Shown piece after piece: positions 1-8,879 of a stretch of DNA of 64,000 nucleotides. Every line of letters begins with the position of its first letter. Positions within the stretch are counted from its first letter, which is position 1. The notes beneath the pieces were generated by a model, which was not told the DNA's origin, searched no databases, and worked only from the letters and a program-made list of their open reading frames with translations. This DNA is from Merdiplasma sp905207905 (GTDB taxonomy: Bacteria; Bacillota; Clostridia; Lachnospirales; Lachnospiraceae). The position numbers and the translations under genes are program-made. The stretch covers positions 20,067 through 84,066 of the forward strand of contig CABRXX010000005.1 of NCBI GenBank assembly GCA_902475025.1. Direction: 5' to 3'.

Positions 1-1
1 G

Positions 2-109
2 GTTCTGGGGATTTTTGGCGAGGAGAGGGTCAATGTATTAAAATGTAATCTTGCTGTTGCCGATGCCATGGGCATCTTAGCAGAGAAGCAAGAGGATGGC
101 AGGATGTAA
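2..109 (+). CDS. kdpC: KdpC C-terminal end (partial)
   Basis: This is the last 35 codons of a gene that enters from the left edge. The reading frame gives VLGIFGEERVNVLKCNLAV, which resembles the C-terminus of KdpC (G-x-x-x-VNVLxLNLAL), the small subunit that stabilises the KdpFABC high-affinity potassium ATPase. The downstream KdpD-like gene starts about 50 bases later on the same strand, which supports the assignment. KdpA and KdpB would lie outside the window. The call rests on a short stretch of sequence, so the family is likely but not certain. Confidence 0.72.
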   Translation, partial: VLGIFGEERVNVLKCNLAVADAMGILAEKQEDGRM

Positions 110-156
110 ATATAAGAAGCCCCAGGGTGGGCAGGAACAATCAGGGCAGGATGCGT

Positions 157-2175
157 ATGGAAGAATATAAAAGACCAGATTCTCAGCAGCTTCTTCGCAG
201 ACTTCAGTTTGAGGAGGAGCAAAAACAGAAAAAATCCCAAGGAAAATTAAAGATTTTTCTTGGGTATGCGGCAGGATGTGGAAAAACCTACGCCATGCTT
301 AAGGCTGCCCATGAGGCACAAAAGCATGGGATTGACGTAGTGGCGGGATATGTGGAACCTCATGCGAGACCGGATACCCAGGCCCTTGTGAAAGGACTGG
401 AGCTTCTTGCGCCTATGGAAGTTGCCTATCAAGGAGTGAAACTCCGGGAGTTTGATCTGGAGGCAGCACTGAAACGCCGTCCGACTCTGATCCTGGTGGA
501 TGAGCTGGCACATACCAATGCAAAAGGATGCCGTAATGAAAAAAGATACCAGGATGTAAAAGAACTTTTGCGTGCCGGTATGGATGTGTATACTACCATG
601 AATATCCAGCACCTAGAGAGCCTGAATGATATTGTGGGAAGCATTACTCACATTGAGGTTCGGGAGCGCGTCCCGGATCGGGTTTTTGATCATGCGGATC
701 AGGTGGAAGTGATTGATATTGAGCCGGAGGAGCTTATGGAACGGATGCGGGAAGGAAAGATTTACCAGCCTTCCCAAGCGGAACGTGCTTTGGAAAATTT
801 TTTCCGCAGAGAAAAGCTGGCGGCTTTGCGGGAAATTGCGCTGCGCAGAAGCGCGGACCGAGTAAATCGTATGGCAGAAGAAGAACGGTACGCTCTGGGG
901 AAAATGGATTATCATACAGGAGAGCACGTTTTAGTTTGTATCTCCCCATCGCCATCTAACGCTAAGGTGATTCGCACGGCATCCCGTCTGGCTGATGCCT
1001 TTCACGCCCGGTTTACCGGAATTTATGTGGAGACACCTCAAATGCAGGAGTCAGAGGAAAAAACAAAGGCAGCTGTAAAAAACCATATGGATCTGGCAAG
1101 AGCTTTAGGGGCGGATATCGTTACCGTTTATGGATCTGATATTGCTTATCAGATCGTAGAATATGCGATTGTGGGAAATATATCCAAAATCGTTATGGGA
1201 CGCAGCAGAAAACGGTGGATGTTGGAGAAGGGCAGATCGGAGGTTTTAGAGCAGCTTACCTATCGGGCACCCAATATTGACGTGTATATTATTCCTGACA
1301 TGAAAAATACGGGAGCCTACAGAGCCAGAGAAAGTGCTGGAAGAGAAGGGGCGAGGAGAAAAAAAGAAGAAACAGGTTGGAGCGTGGCAAAGGAGCTGGG
1401 AGAGATCACCGTGATTATGGCCCTTAGTACGCTGGCGGCCTATGGATTTTGGCGGTTTCGGCTTTCCGAGGCGAATCTGATTATGGTGTATATGGTAGGG
1501 GTACTGCTTTCTTCCTATGTGGCGGATAAAAAGATCTATGCCCTGTATTCCTCTCTGCTGAGTGTGCTGTCTTTTAATTTTTTCTTTACGGAACCGTATT
1601 TTAGCCTGAAGGCTTATGACAGAGGTTCTCCGGTTACCTTTGTTATGCTATTCGCAGTAGGCTTTTTTATGGCTTCTATGACCAGAAAGCTAAAGGCGCA
1701 GACAAGAGAAAGCGCTAAAAAAGCATACCGAACGGAAATTTTGCTGGAAAACAGCAGAAAGCTGAGGCGATGCCGCTCTCGGGAAGAAGTATGGAAGCAG
1801 CTGGCAGCTCAGACAGACAAATTGCTGAATCTTTCTGTGATTATTTATCCAGTGGATCAGAAGGGAAATCTGGAAGAACCTCTGCTGTTTCCAAGAAAGG
1901 GCATGGATCTTTCTGATTTGAAGGAAACTCTGATCGGAAAGGAACGGGCAGTGGCCCAGTGGGCGGCTGTCAATCGTCATAGAGCCGGCGCCTGCACTCA
2001 TACGCTGCCGGCTGCCAAGGCCATGTATCTTCCCATACAGTCAACGGAAGATGTAAAGGGAGTTATGGGAATTTTGCTGGAGGAGCGGCGGCCGGTAAAG
2101 GAATTTGAGTATGGGCTTTTAATTGCCATGCTCAATGAGACTGGGGTAAAACTGCAGGATGCATTTTGTCAGTAA
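157..2175 (+). CDS. kdpD: KdpD-like potassium sensor lacking the histidine kinase domain
   Basis: This protein of about 672 residues has the sensory part of KdpD. The N-terminal KdpD domain has a Walker A-like GYAAGCGKT and Walker B-like LILVDELAHTN. A universal-stress-protein domain follows at about residues 240-385 (HVLVCISPSPSN, GRSRKRW), then the DUF4118-type four-helix membrane segment at about 415-525, then a GAF-like region to the end. It stops where the dimerisation/phospho-acceptor and ATPase domains of full-length KdpD (about 890 residues in E. coli) would begin, and no kinase ORF follows. Start: the longer frame opens with GTG at 127; I prefer ATG 157 (MEEYKRPD), which follows AGGGCAGG at good spacing and matches KdpD N-termini; ATG 151 is possible. 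It follows kdpC and probably responds to K+ or c-di-AMP by a kinase-independent route. Confidence 0.85.
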   Translation: MEEYKRPDSQQLLRRLQFEEEQKQKKSQGKLKIFLGYAAGCGKTYAMLKAAHEAQKHGIDVVAGYVEPHARPDTQALVKGLELLAPMEVAYQGVKLREFDLEAALKRRPTLILVDELAHTNAKGCRNEKRYQDVKELLRAGMDVYTTMNIQHLESLNDIVGSITHIEVRERVPDRVFDHADQVEVIDIEPEELMERMREGKIYQPSQAERALENFFRREKLAALREIALRRSADRVNRMAEEERYALGKMDYHTGEHVLVCISPSPSNAKVIRTASRLADAFHARFTGIYVETPQMQESEEKTKAAVKNHMDLARALGADIVTVYGSDIAYQIVEYAIVGNISKIVMGRSRKRWMLEKGRSEVLEQLTYRAPNIDVYIIPDMKNTGAYRARESAGREGARRKKEETGWSVAKELGEITVIMALSTLAAYGFWRFRLSEANLIMVYMVGVLLSSYVADKKIYALYSSLLSVLSFNFFFTEPYFSLKAYDRGSPVTFVMLFAVGFFMASMTRKLKAQTRESAKKAYRTEILLENSRKLRRCRSREEVWKQLAAQTDKLLNLSVIIYPVDQKGNLEEPLLFPRKGMDLSDLKETLIGKERAVAQWAAVNRHRAGACTHTLPAAKAMYLPIQSTEDVKGVMGILLEERRPVKEFEYGLLIAMLNETGVKLQDAFCQ

Positions 2176-2177
2176 CA

Positions 2178-2198
2178 TTTTTGTTTCATAGGAAATTT
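2178..2198. repeat. Fragment of repeat family 2 (left arm)
   Basis: The stretch TTTTGTTTCATAGGAAATT just after the kdpD stop matches the left arm of the ~102-bp element seen complete near 21529 and 47512. The right arm is missing, so it no longer forms the perfect hairpin. Confidence 0.45.
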
Positions 2199-2273
2199 AA
2201 AAGATTAAGAAAAAGATATCAGGAAAAAGTTCAGACTGAAACGGGACAGCATCTCGACCAACGCCTTCTTTTG

Positions 2274-2282
2274 TGGTATAAT
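2274..2282 (+). promoter_or_regulatory. Extended -10 promoter for the GTPase-NYN gene
   Basis: TGGTATAAT gives a TGn-extended consensus -10, about 35 bases before the start codon of the 2317 gene. I see no good -35, as is common for extended -10 promoters. It suggests this gene is transcribed separately from kdp. Confidence 0.5.
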
Positions 2283-2316
2283 CCAATATTATGCAATCAC
2301 AAAGGGAGGCATTTTC

Positions 2317-5031
2317 ATGGGCGGACAGAGGTCTGAAAGAGTAAAAAAGCATATATGTGCGGGTCTGCTGGCTCATGTAGATGCGGGCAAGACCACGCTT
2401 GCGGAAAGTATTCTTTACCTTACCGGAAATCTTCGCAGGGCAGGCCGGGTGGATCACAAGGATGCCTTTCTGGATACGTATGAGCTGGAGCGGGCCAGGG
2501 GGATCACGATTTTTTCCAAGCAGGCTCAGCTTCAGCTGGGAGATCTGGAAGTGACGCTGATGGATACCCCGGGACATGTGGATTTTTCCGCGGAGATGGA
2601 GCGGACGCTGCAGGTGCTGGACTATGCGGTGCTGGTGATCAGCGGAGCAGACGGCGTTCAGGGACATGTGCTGACTCTTTGGCGGCTGCTGAAACAGTAT
2701 GAGATACCGGTTTTTCTGTTTGTCAACAAAATGGATCAGGAGGGGACAGACCGGGAGTCACTGCTAAAGGAGCTTCAGTCTAAGCTGGATGAACATTGTC
2801 TGGATTTTGGAGGGGATGAGAACGAAGCCTTTCTGGAAAGTCTGGCAGTGTGTGAGGAGGCAGTTCTGGAAGAATACTTGGAGACGGGTACTGTAAAGCA
2901 GCAGGAGCGTATTCGCCTGATCCGGGAGAGAAAAGTGTTTCCCTGCTATTTTGGTTCTGCTTTGAAGATCCAGGGGGTGGATCAGCTGCTTTTGGGACTG
3001 GAGCAGTATGCGGCTGCGCCGGATTATCCGGAGGAGTTTGGAGCCAGAATCTATAAGATTGCCAGAGATTCTCAGGGAAACCGCCTGACTTATCTGAAAG
3101 TGACGGGAGGGAGTCTGAAGGTAAAACAGGAGCTTTCCGGTACCTTTTTCGATTCAGAGGGGGAGAAACTTTGGAAGGAGAAGGCGGATCAGATCCGTAT
3201 TTATTCTGGGGCCAGCTATGAACTGGTGAGAGAAGCTCCGGCAGGGACGGTCTGCGGGGTGATGGGACTGACGAAAACCAGGTGCGGACAGGGATTGGGC
3301 AGGGAAACAGGAGTGGTGATGCCAGTGCTGGAGCCGGTGCTCACTTATGGAATTCTGCTTCCAGAGGACTGCGATGTACATCAGGCATTTTTAAAGCTGC
3401 GGCAGCTGGAGGAGGAAGTGCCGGAGCTGCATCTTTTGTGGAATGAGGGAGCCCAGGAGATTCACGCTCAGATCATGGGGGAAGTGCAGATTGAGATTTT
3501 AAGAACCATGATCTGGGAGCGGTTCGGAATCCGGGCAGATTTTGGAGCGGGTAACATTGTATATAAGGAAACCATCGCAGAGCCGGTGGAGGGGGTGGGA
3601 CATTTTGAACCGCTTCGCCATTATGCGGAGGTGCATCTACTTTTGGAGCCGGGAGAACCGGGAAGCGGTATGCAGTATTTTTCCTCTGTGAGCACAGATG
3701 ATCTGGATCTGAACTGGCAGCGTCTGATTCTCACCCATTTGGAGGAAAAGCAGCATGTGGGAGTGCTGACAGGATCAGAGCTGACGGATGTAAAGATTAC
3801 TCTGGTGGCAGGGAAGGCGCATTTAAAGCATACGGAGGGAGGAGATTTCCGCCAATCTACTTACCGCGCAGTGCGTCAGGGGCTGCGGAAAGGAACGTGT
3901 ATTCTGCTGGAGCCAGTGTATGAATACCGACTGGAGATCCCGGCAGAAAATGTAGGACGGGCCATGGCTGATATTCAAAGGATGCAGGGCAATTTTTCCG
4001 GCCCTTCTCTGGAAGGAGAGCTGGCGGTGCTTACCGGAAGCGCTCCGGTGGCGTCTATGAGAGGCTATCAGACCGAAGTGACTGCCTACACAAAGGGCTG
4101 CGGCCATCTGTTCTGTTCTCTGAAAGGCTATGAACCCTGCCGCAACGCGGAGGAAGTGATAGCGGCCAGGGGGTATGACCCGGATGGAGATACGGAGAAT
4201 CCCTGCGGTTCTGTATTTTGCGCCCATGGAGCAGGCTTTGTGGTTCCCTGGGATCAGGTGGAGGATTATATGCATCTGGATGGTATGGAGATTTTTGGGA
4301 AAGGGACGAAAATCGCAGAGGAACCGGTGGAGACGTCTGTTTCCTACCGGGGAGTTCGGGGGGATGTGCAGGATGATAAAGAACTGATGGAGATTTTTCA
4401 GCGCACCTTTGGATCCATTAAACAGGGCAGAAGCGGCTGGAACAGGCAAGTGCGTACCTATGATTCCAGTGTCAGTGGGGGCAGCAGCGCCAGAAAAAGA
4501 GAGGCGAAGGAGCAGTACCTGCTGGTGGATGGATACAATATTATTTTTGCCTGGGAGGAATTAAAGGATTTGGCCAGGAGCAATCTGGAGGGAGCCAGAA
4601 ATAGATTGATGGATATTTTGTGCAATTACCAGGGGTACCGGAAGATGCAGGTGATTCTGGTGTTTGATGCCTACAAGGTGGAAGGCGGCGTTGGGGAAGT
4701 ACAGAAGTATCACAATATTTATGTGGTCTATACGAAAGAGGCGGAGACGGCAGATCAGTATATTGAAAAGACGGTTCATGAGATGGGAACCAAATATGAG
4801 GTGACCGTGGCTACCTCTGATGCAGCAGAGCAGGTGATCATCTGGGGCCAGGGAGCCTCCAGACTTTCCGCCCGGGGGCTGCGTCAGGAGATCCAGGAAA
4901 CCTGCCGGGAGATCCAGAGAGACTATCTTCAGCAAAATCCCGGGGGAAAGCACTATCTTTTTGAGAATCTGAGTCAGGATATGGCGGCCCTTTTTGAAGA
5001 AGTGCGGCTGGGAAGAAGGACTTTGGAGTAA
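2317..5031 (+). CDS. TetM/EF-G-like ribosome GTPase fused to a NYN (Rae1/YacP-like) nuclease domain
   Basis: This 904-residue protein joins two modules. Residues 1-about 690 are a translational GTPase of the ribosomal-protection (TetM/TetO) type: G1 AHVDAGKTT, G2 region ERARGIT, G3 DTPGHVDF, G4 NKMD, then EF-G-like domains II-V (domain IV loop near SAPVASMRGYQTEV). Tet(M) itself is about 640 residues. A charged linker leads to a NYN domain at about 733-900 with LLVDGYNIIFAW, VFDAYK, TADQYIEK and VATSDAAEQ, which supply the acidic residues of this PIN-like RNase fold. Its closest known relative is YacP/Rae1, an mRNA endonuclease that cuts in the ribosomal A site in B. subtilis. ATG 2317 follows AAAGGGAGG. 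The likely role is ribosome rescue or quality control coupled to mRNA cleavage; drug resistance is possible but unproven. Confidence 0.88.
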   Translation: MGGQRSERVKKHICAGLLAHVDAGKTTLAESILYLTGNLRRAGRVDHKDAFLDTYELERARGITIFSKQAQLQLGDLEVTLMDTPGHVDFSAEMERTLQVLDYAVLVISGADGVQGHVLTLWRLLKQYEIPVFLFVNKMDQEGTDRESLLKELQSKLDEHCLDFGGDENEAFLESLAVCEEAVLEEYLETGTVKQQERIRLIRERKVFPCYFGSALKIQGVDQLLLGLEQYAAAPDYPEEFGARIYKIARDSQGNRLTYLKVTGGSLKVKQELSGTFFDSEGEKLWKEKADQIRIYSGASYELVREAPAGTVCGVMGLTKTRCGQGLGRETGVVMPVLEPVLTYGILLPEDCDVHQAFLKLRQLEEEVPELHLLWNEGAQEIHAQIMGEVQIEILRTMIWERFGIRADFGAGNIVYKETIAEPVEGVGHFEPLRHYAEVHLLLEPGEPGSGMQYFSSVSTDDLDLNWQRLILTHLEEKQHVGVLTGSELTDVKITLVAGKAHLKHTEGGDFRQSTYRAVRQGLRKGTCILLEPVYEYRLEIPAENVGRAMADIQRMQGNFSGPSLEGELAVLTGSAPVASMRGYQTEVTAYTKGCGHLFCSLKGYEPCRNAEEVIAARGYDPDGDTENPCGSVFCAHGAGFVVPWDQVEDYMHLDGMEIFGKGTKIAEEPVETSVSYRGVRGDVQDDKELMEIFQRTFGSIKQGRSGWNRQVRTYDSSVSGGSSARKREAKEQYLLVDGYNIIFAWEELKDLARSNLEGARNRLMDILCNYQGYRKMQVILVFDAYKVEGGVGEVQKYHNIYVVYTKEAETADQYIEKTVHEMGTKYEVTVATSDAAEQVIIWGQGASRLSARGLRQEIQETCREIQRDYLQQNPGGKHYLFENLSQDMAALFEEVRLGRRTLE

Positions 5032-5139
5032 ATAGCAAAGGAAAAGCAACAACAGTGGCAAAACAACAGCAATGAGAACAGAAAGATAGTACCAGAAAGA
5101 CAAAACAAGAACAGGATTAGACAGAAGGGAATTTAGAAG

Positions 5140-6132
5140 ATGGATGACAGAGAAAAGGACAGAATTCCTTTTATTGATTGGCATTGTGACACCCTGATGC
5201 AGGCCTGGTTTCGGGGAAGAAAACAGATCTACCATCTGCCTTCAGCTATGCTGGATGTAAAACGGCTGAAGCAGGGAGGGGCCAAGGCTCAGTTTTTTGC
5301 GATTTTTCTGCAGTCTATGCGGATGAAGCGGTATCTTGGATGGCTCATGCCGGGGGATACCAAATATATAGAAATTCTCACAAATATTTTTTATCGCACC
5401 CTGCGGGAGCATGAGGATGAGATGGCTTTTGCAGGAAACGCTCAGGATATGGAAGAAAACTGGAGGCAGGGAAAGATCAGTGCTTTTTTGACCATTGAGG
5501 ATGGCAGGGAGGTGCAGGGCCGGATGGAGCGTCTTGCGGAATATTATGACAGGGGGGTACGGCTTCTGGGACTTACCTGGAATTATGCCAACTGCTTCGG
5601 TCATCCCAACAGCACAGATCCAGTAAAGATGAAGCGCGGGCTTTCTGATTTTGGAAAGGAAGCTATCGGAGAGCTGAACCGGCTGGGCATCATCATTGAT
5701 GTGAGTCATTTGTCAGACGGAGGATTCTGGGATGTGGCGGAGCTTAGCAAAAAGCCCTTTGTGGCCAGCCATTCCAATGCCAGGGCTCTCTGTGATCATC
5801 CAAGAAATCTGACGGATGAGATGATCCGCACCCTTGGTGAGAAGGGAGGAATTGTGGGAGTGAATCACTGTCCCAAGTTTCTATATCCCGGCAGCAGTGA
5901 AAACCGCATTGAGGATTTGGTACGTCAGCTTACTCATATCCGCAAGGTAGGAGGCAGGGAGTGCGCAGCTTTAGGCAGTGATTTTGACGGGATCAGCGGA
6001 AAGCTGGAAATCGCAGGCCCACAGGAATATGAGAAGCTGGAGCTGGCTCTTTCTAAAACTGGTTTTTCCGGTGCTGAAATCGAAGAGATTTTTCATAAAA
6101 ATGCAGAACGGGTGATCCGGGAGGTACTGTAA
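5140..6132 (+). CDS. Membrane dipeptidase (peptidase family M19)
   Basis: This 330-residue protein matches the M19 (renal dipeptidase-like) zinc amidohydrolases. Near the N-terminus is IDWHCDT, the HxD metal ligands of the family; in the middle ISAFLTIEDGR and LTWNYANCFG; then IIDVSHLSDGGFWDV and PFVASHSNARALCDHPRNLTD with further metal-binding histidines; and near the C-terminus LGSDFDGI. Length is normal and there is no signal peptide, so it is probably cytoplasmic, hydrolysing dipeptides with a range of C-terminal residues including D-amino acids. The start ATG follows AAGGGAA at suitable spacing. It lies about 110 bases after the GTPase-NYN gene, and I see no functional link. Confidence 0.9.
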   Translation: MDDREKDRIPFIDWHCDTLMQAWFRGRKQIYHLPSAMLDVKRLKQGGAKAQFFAIFLQSMRMKRYLGWLMPGDTKYIEILTNIFYRTLREHEDEMAFAGNAQDMEENWRQGKISAFLTIEDGREVQGRMERLAEYYDRGVRLLGLTWNYANCFGHPNSTDPVKMKRGLSDFGKEAIGELNRLGIIIDVSHLSDGGFWDVAELSKKPFVASHSNARALCDHPRNLTDEMIRTLGEKGGIVGVNHCPKFLYPGSSENRIEDLVRQLTHIRKVGGRECAALGSDFDGISGKLEIAGPQEYEKLELALSKTGFSGAEIEEIFHKNAERVIREVL

Positions 6133-6347
6133 TGAGTGGCAGCCGCCGCAGATTGATCGGTCAAGGCAGTTCAAGTTCACAGAAGGCAGCTGATAAAGAT
6201 GGCTTATGCAGGAAAGAAGACAAAGCGGGAAGGACAAAAAGCGATAGATGAAAAGTCGAAATTCAGGGAGAGAAAGGCCAAAAGCGATAGACAGAAGAAT
6301 GCTGGTAAGAGACTGCCCCTACAGGGGAGGAAAAGGAGGATTGGAAG

Positions 6348-7184
6348 ATGAGAAAGAAGATAGTTTGGGTGACTGGCGCAAAGGGAAGCCTGGGAAGCGA
6401 GATTTGTGAGCGTCTGCCAAAGGATGTATATGAACTGGTAAAAACAGACCGAGAGGTGGATGTGGCAGACCGCCAGGCTGTGAGCAGCTTTGCAGAAAAA
6501 GTCGGTCCGGATGCAGTGATTAACTGTGCTGGCCTCAGGGAGGAGACCATGGGTGAGAAAGGAACGATCCGTCTTTATCAGGTGAACACTCTGGGAGCCA
6601 GAAATGTGGCTGAGGCGTCCGCTAGAGTGGGGGCCAGAATGATCCAGCTCTCCACAGATGACGTGTTTGCCGGAGATATTTCCATGGAACTGACGGAGTT
6701 TGATACCACAGTGCCCGCCACGGATTATGGGAAATCCAAGCTGGCAGGAGAACGGTTTGTCCAGAACTTAAATCCCGATCATCTGATCGTGCGAAGCTCC
6801 TGGGTCTACGGCAAAAAAGGGGATAATTTCCTTACTTACATTTTAAAGATGGCGGAGGATACCCAGTTTCTGAGCGTGCCCAATGATCAGATCAGTACGC
6901 CTACCAGCGCAGGAGAGCTGGCCAATTTTGTGATCCAGATGATCGGCAGTTCGGAGCGGGGGATTTACCATGCATCCTGTCAGGGATCCTGCAGCCGATA
7001 CGGTTTTGCCCTGGCTATTTTGGACTATGCAGGCATCACTACGATGGAGCTGGTTCCGGTACTTACCTCATCCAGAGACACAAAAGCCCGATATACAGTG
7101 CTGAAAAATCTGATGATGGAGATTACCGGGGTGTATCAGATGCCGGACTGGAGAGAGGCGCTTCGGGATTGCCTGGGAAAATAG
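6348..7184 (+). CDS. RmlD-like NAD(P)-dependent sugar nucleotide reductase
   Basis: This 278-residue extended short-chain dehydrogenase resembles dTDP-4-dehydrorhamnose reductase (RmlD). The N-terminal VTGAKGSLGSEI is the GxxGxxG dinucleotide-binding loop, VINCAGLREE follows, and YGKSKLAGE gives the catalytic YxxxK near residue 125. The segment SSWVYGKKGDNF and a late QISTPTSAGELA are typical of RmlD proteins. It probably reduces a 4-keto sugar nucleotide for cell-surface polysaccharide, but no rmlA, rmlB or rmlC lies beside it, so the substrate is open. An AGGAGG ribosome-binding site precedes ATG 6348. The gene is followed by repeat element copy A. Confidence 0.82.
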   Translation: MRKKIVWVTGAKGSLGSEICERLPKDVYELVKTDREVDVADRQAVSSFAEKVGPDAVINCAGLREETMGEKGTIRLYQVNTLGARNVAEASARVGARMIQLSTDDVFAGDISMELTEFDTTVPATDYGKSKLAGERFVQNLNPDHLIVRSSWVYGKKGDNFLTYILKMAEDTQFLSVPNDQISTPTSAGELANFVIQMIGSSERGIYHASCQGSCSRYGFALAILDYAGITTMELVPVLTSSRDTKARYTVLKNLMMEITGVYQMPDWREALRDCLGK

Positions 7185-7268
7185 GTGCCGTATAGACAAA
7201 ACATTTATGTCCAGAGAGCCATTTTGAGGATAGTTTCTATTTTTCACATCGGTTCAGTGAAGAAACAG

Positions 7269-7388
7269 GAGGATGTTGCAAAATACCTCCGGAGGTACCC
7301 GTTCGGGTGATTTTTCACCGAAAAATAACATCTTTTCGGAGAAAAGCACACCGAACATCCACCGGAATCAATATTTTGCAGCATCCTC
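7269..7388 (+). repeat. Repeat family 1, copy A (~120 bp, inverted ends)
   Basis: The element begins GAGGATGTTGCAAAATA and ends with the near-perfect inverse TATTTTGCAGCATCCTC. Nested inverted segments lie inside (CCGGAGG/CCACCGG-type arms, TTCGGTG-like arms, ATCTTTTCGGAG). It aligns along its length with 54514-54630 in the same orientation and with the reverse complement of 44122-44240. I see no protein in it that resembles a transposase. It could be a miniature transposable element or a REP-type palindrome, and as RNA it would fold into one long hairpin. Confidence 0.8.
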
Positions 7389-7563
7389 TTTCGTTTGTTT
7401 TGCCGGCAATGGGCCGGGCAGACACACTTGCGCGGCTATTTGGCGGACGCCGCTAGGGGCAAAGACCCTGCAGTTTGCAGGAGGGCAAGTTTGATACCCC
7501 GTCAGCTTGCTGAGGGGTCTTTGATCGGAATACAAAGAAAAAGAAGCGGCAGCTGAAAGGAGA
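7389..7563. other. Intergenic stretch with inverted repeats, possible terminator
   Basis: Between repeat copy A and the sigG stop codon there is no convincing gene. A hairpin at about 7495-7517 (ACCCCGTCAGC / GCTGAGGGGT, followed by CTTTG) could be a weak terminator for plus-strand transcripts, and CTGCAGTTTGCAG forms a smaller palindrome just before it. On the minus strand the same hairpin has no T-run, so it is a poor sigG terminator. Confidence 0.4.
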
Positions 7564-8346
7564 TTACTCCGCCCTCAGGTAGTGGCGCATGGTGCGCAGG
7601 GCATTTTTTTCCAGACGGCTGACCTGAGCCTGAGAGATACCGATCTCTCCGGCCACCTCCATCTGGGTGCGGCCCTCAAAAAAGCGCAGTTCCACAATAT
7701 GTTTTTCCCGTTCATCCAGACATTTCATAGATTCCTCCAGGGCAATGGATTCTACCCAGTTTTCTTCCTTGTTTTTTTTGTCGCTGATCTGATCCATCAC
7801 ATAAAGGGTATCGCCTCCTTCTGTGTATACCGGGTCATAGAGGCTGATTGGGCTTTGAATGGCATCCATAGCAAAGACGATCTCCTCTTTTGGGATACCG
7901 ATTTCTTCTGCGATTTCATGAATGGTGGGTTCTTTCAGATATTTTTTTACATAGTTTTCTTTCGCGTAAATAGCCTTGTAAGCCGTATCACGAAGGGAGC
8001 GGGACACGCGAATGGAATTGTTGTCCCGCAGATAGCGCCGAATCTCACCCAGAATCATGGGAACTGCGTAAGTGCTGAATTTTACCCCCAGTTCTGTGTC
8101 AAAATTGTCGATGGCTTTCATCAGGCCGATGCAGCCGATCTGAAACAGATCATCCGCATTTTCGCTACTGGCGGAAAATCGTTTAATCACGCTTAAAACT
8201 AATCGTAAATTTCCTTTGATATACAGTTCTCTGGCGTAGGTGTCGCCGGCCTTGATCCGTTCAAATAAAGTTTCTTTTTCCTCGCTGGTAAGTACTGGAA
8301 GCTTTGAGGTATTCACACCGCATATTTCCACTTTATTCCCTGCCAT
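7564..8346 (-). CDS. sigG: Sporulation sigma factor SigG (late forespore)
   Basis: This is a 260-residue sigma-70 family protein, the same length as Bacillus SigG. Its N-terminus NKVEICGVNTSKLPVL is characteristic of SigG. Region 2 reads ADDLFQIGCIGLMKAIDNFD and KFSTYAVPMILGEIRRYLRD; region 3 contains HEIAEEIGIPKEEI; region 4 carries the helix-turn-helix RTQMEVAGEIGISQAQVSRLEK. It directs late forespore transcription after engulfment. The frame extends upstream to 8385, but ATG 8346 is preceded by AGGAGGACTTGGAT and gives the conserved N-terminus, so I place the start there. The region upstream has a possible SigF/SigG-type promoter. The neighbouring ylmC/ymxH-type gene is often found near sigG. 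Confidence 0.95.
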   Translation of the reverse strand: MAGNKVEICGVNTSKLPVLTSEEKETLFERIKAGDTYARELYIKGNLRLVLSVIKRFSASSENADDLFQIGCIGLMKAIDNFDTELGVKFSTYAVPMILGEIRRYLRDNNSIRVSRSLRDTAYKAIYAKENYVKKYLKEPTIHEIAEEIGIPKEEIVFAMDAIQSPISLYDPVYTEGGDTLYVMDQISDKKNKEENWVESIALEESMKCLDEREKHIVELRFFEGRTQMEVAGEIGISQAQVSRLEKNALRTMRHYLRAE

Positions 8347-8379
8347 ATCCAAGTCCTCCTGTATCTGTGTTCTAACTAA

Positions 8380-8409
8380 AATCATTCTCAGATTGTCTTG
8401 GAAATATAC
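8380..8409 (-). promoter_or_regulatory. Possible SigF/SigG-type promoter for sigG
   Basis: On the minus strand, GTATA is followed after 17 bases by GAATGATT, about 35 bases upstream of the sigG start. This resembles the forespore promoter pattern (GyATA at -35 and an AT-rich -10). The match is partial. Confidence 0.35.
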
Positions 8410-8454
8410 GATTTGCGGAAAAATATAAAAAATATTGGCCCTTGACAGAGAAGA

Positions 8455-8712
8455 TTACAGACAACTTCTTTTGCACGCTTCCTCTTTCACACGTACCAGG
8501 ATAATGTCAGCGCCGATCTGCTCAATACAGTCCCAGGGGATGACAAATTCCGTGTCCCGGCCAAGAAACCAGCAGAGCTTTCCGGGGCCGGGAACGATGA
8601 GAGAAAGAATGGTGCCACACTGGGCGTCGATTTCCAGATCGCTGATGCAGCCCAAAGAACGGCAGGTGCAGATGTTGATGACTTCTTTTTGTTTTAATTC
8701 ACACAGGCGCAT
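8455..8712 (-). CDS. YlmC/YmxH family PRC-barrel protein
   Basis: This 85-residue protein has the PRC-barrel pattern of the YlmC/YmxH sporulation-associated family: MRLCELKQKEVINI, then a GCISDLEID turn, GTILSLIVPGPG and the IPWDCIEQIGADIILV segment near the end. PRC-barrel proteins are small beta-barrels that bind RNA or proteins; the role of this family is not well known. An AGGAGG-like site precedes the start. It sits just upstream of sigG on the same strand, separated by about 110 bases, and divergently from nrdR. The C-terminal EEACKRSCL contains two cysteines with no obvious role. Confidence 0.85.
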   Translation of the reverse strand: MRLCELKQKEVINICTCRSLGCISDLEIDAQCGTILSLIVPGPGKLCWFLGRDTEFVIPWDCIEQIGADIILVRVKEEACKRSCL

Positions 8713-8808
8713 AATCTGCCTCCTCAGATACTCTGTTATAGTATATTCAGGGAACTGCGGCGGTGTCCGTCTGCTGGCGGTGGCAGTGGAGCGTTTTGCT
8801 AAAATTCA

Positions 8809-8837
8809 TTGACAGCAAACCTTAGATTCGTTATACT
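8809..8837 (+). promoter_or_regulatory. Consensus sigma-A promoter for nrdR
   Basis: TTGACA, a 17-base spacer and TATACT form a near-perfect housekeeping promoter. The expected transcript start lies about 35 bases before nrdR. Confidence 0.85.
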
Positions 8838-8879
8838 TTATCTACTGGGAGATATGAGATAGATAAGGAGGCAGTCAGC

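Noticed and set aside
2317..5031. Calling the GTPase-NYN gene a tetracycline resistance determinant
   Set aside because: The family resemblance is real, but the protein is about 260 residues longer than Tet(M), carries a nuclease domain and has no mobile-element context, so resistance cannot be claimed from sequence.
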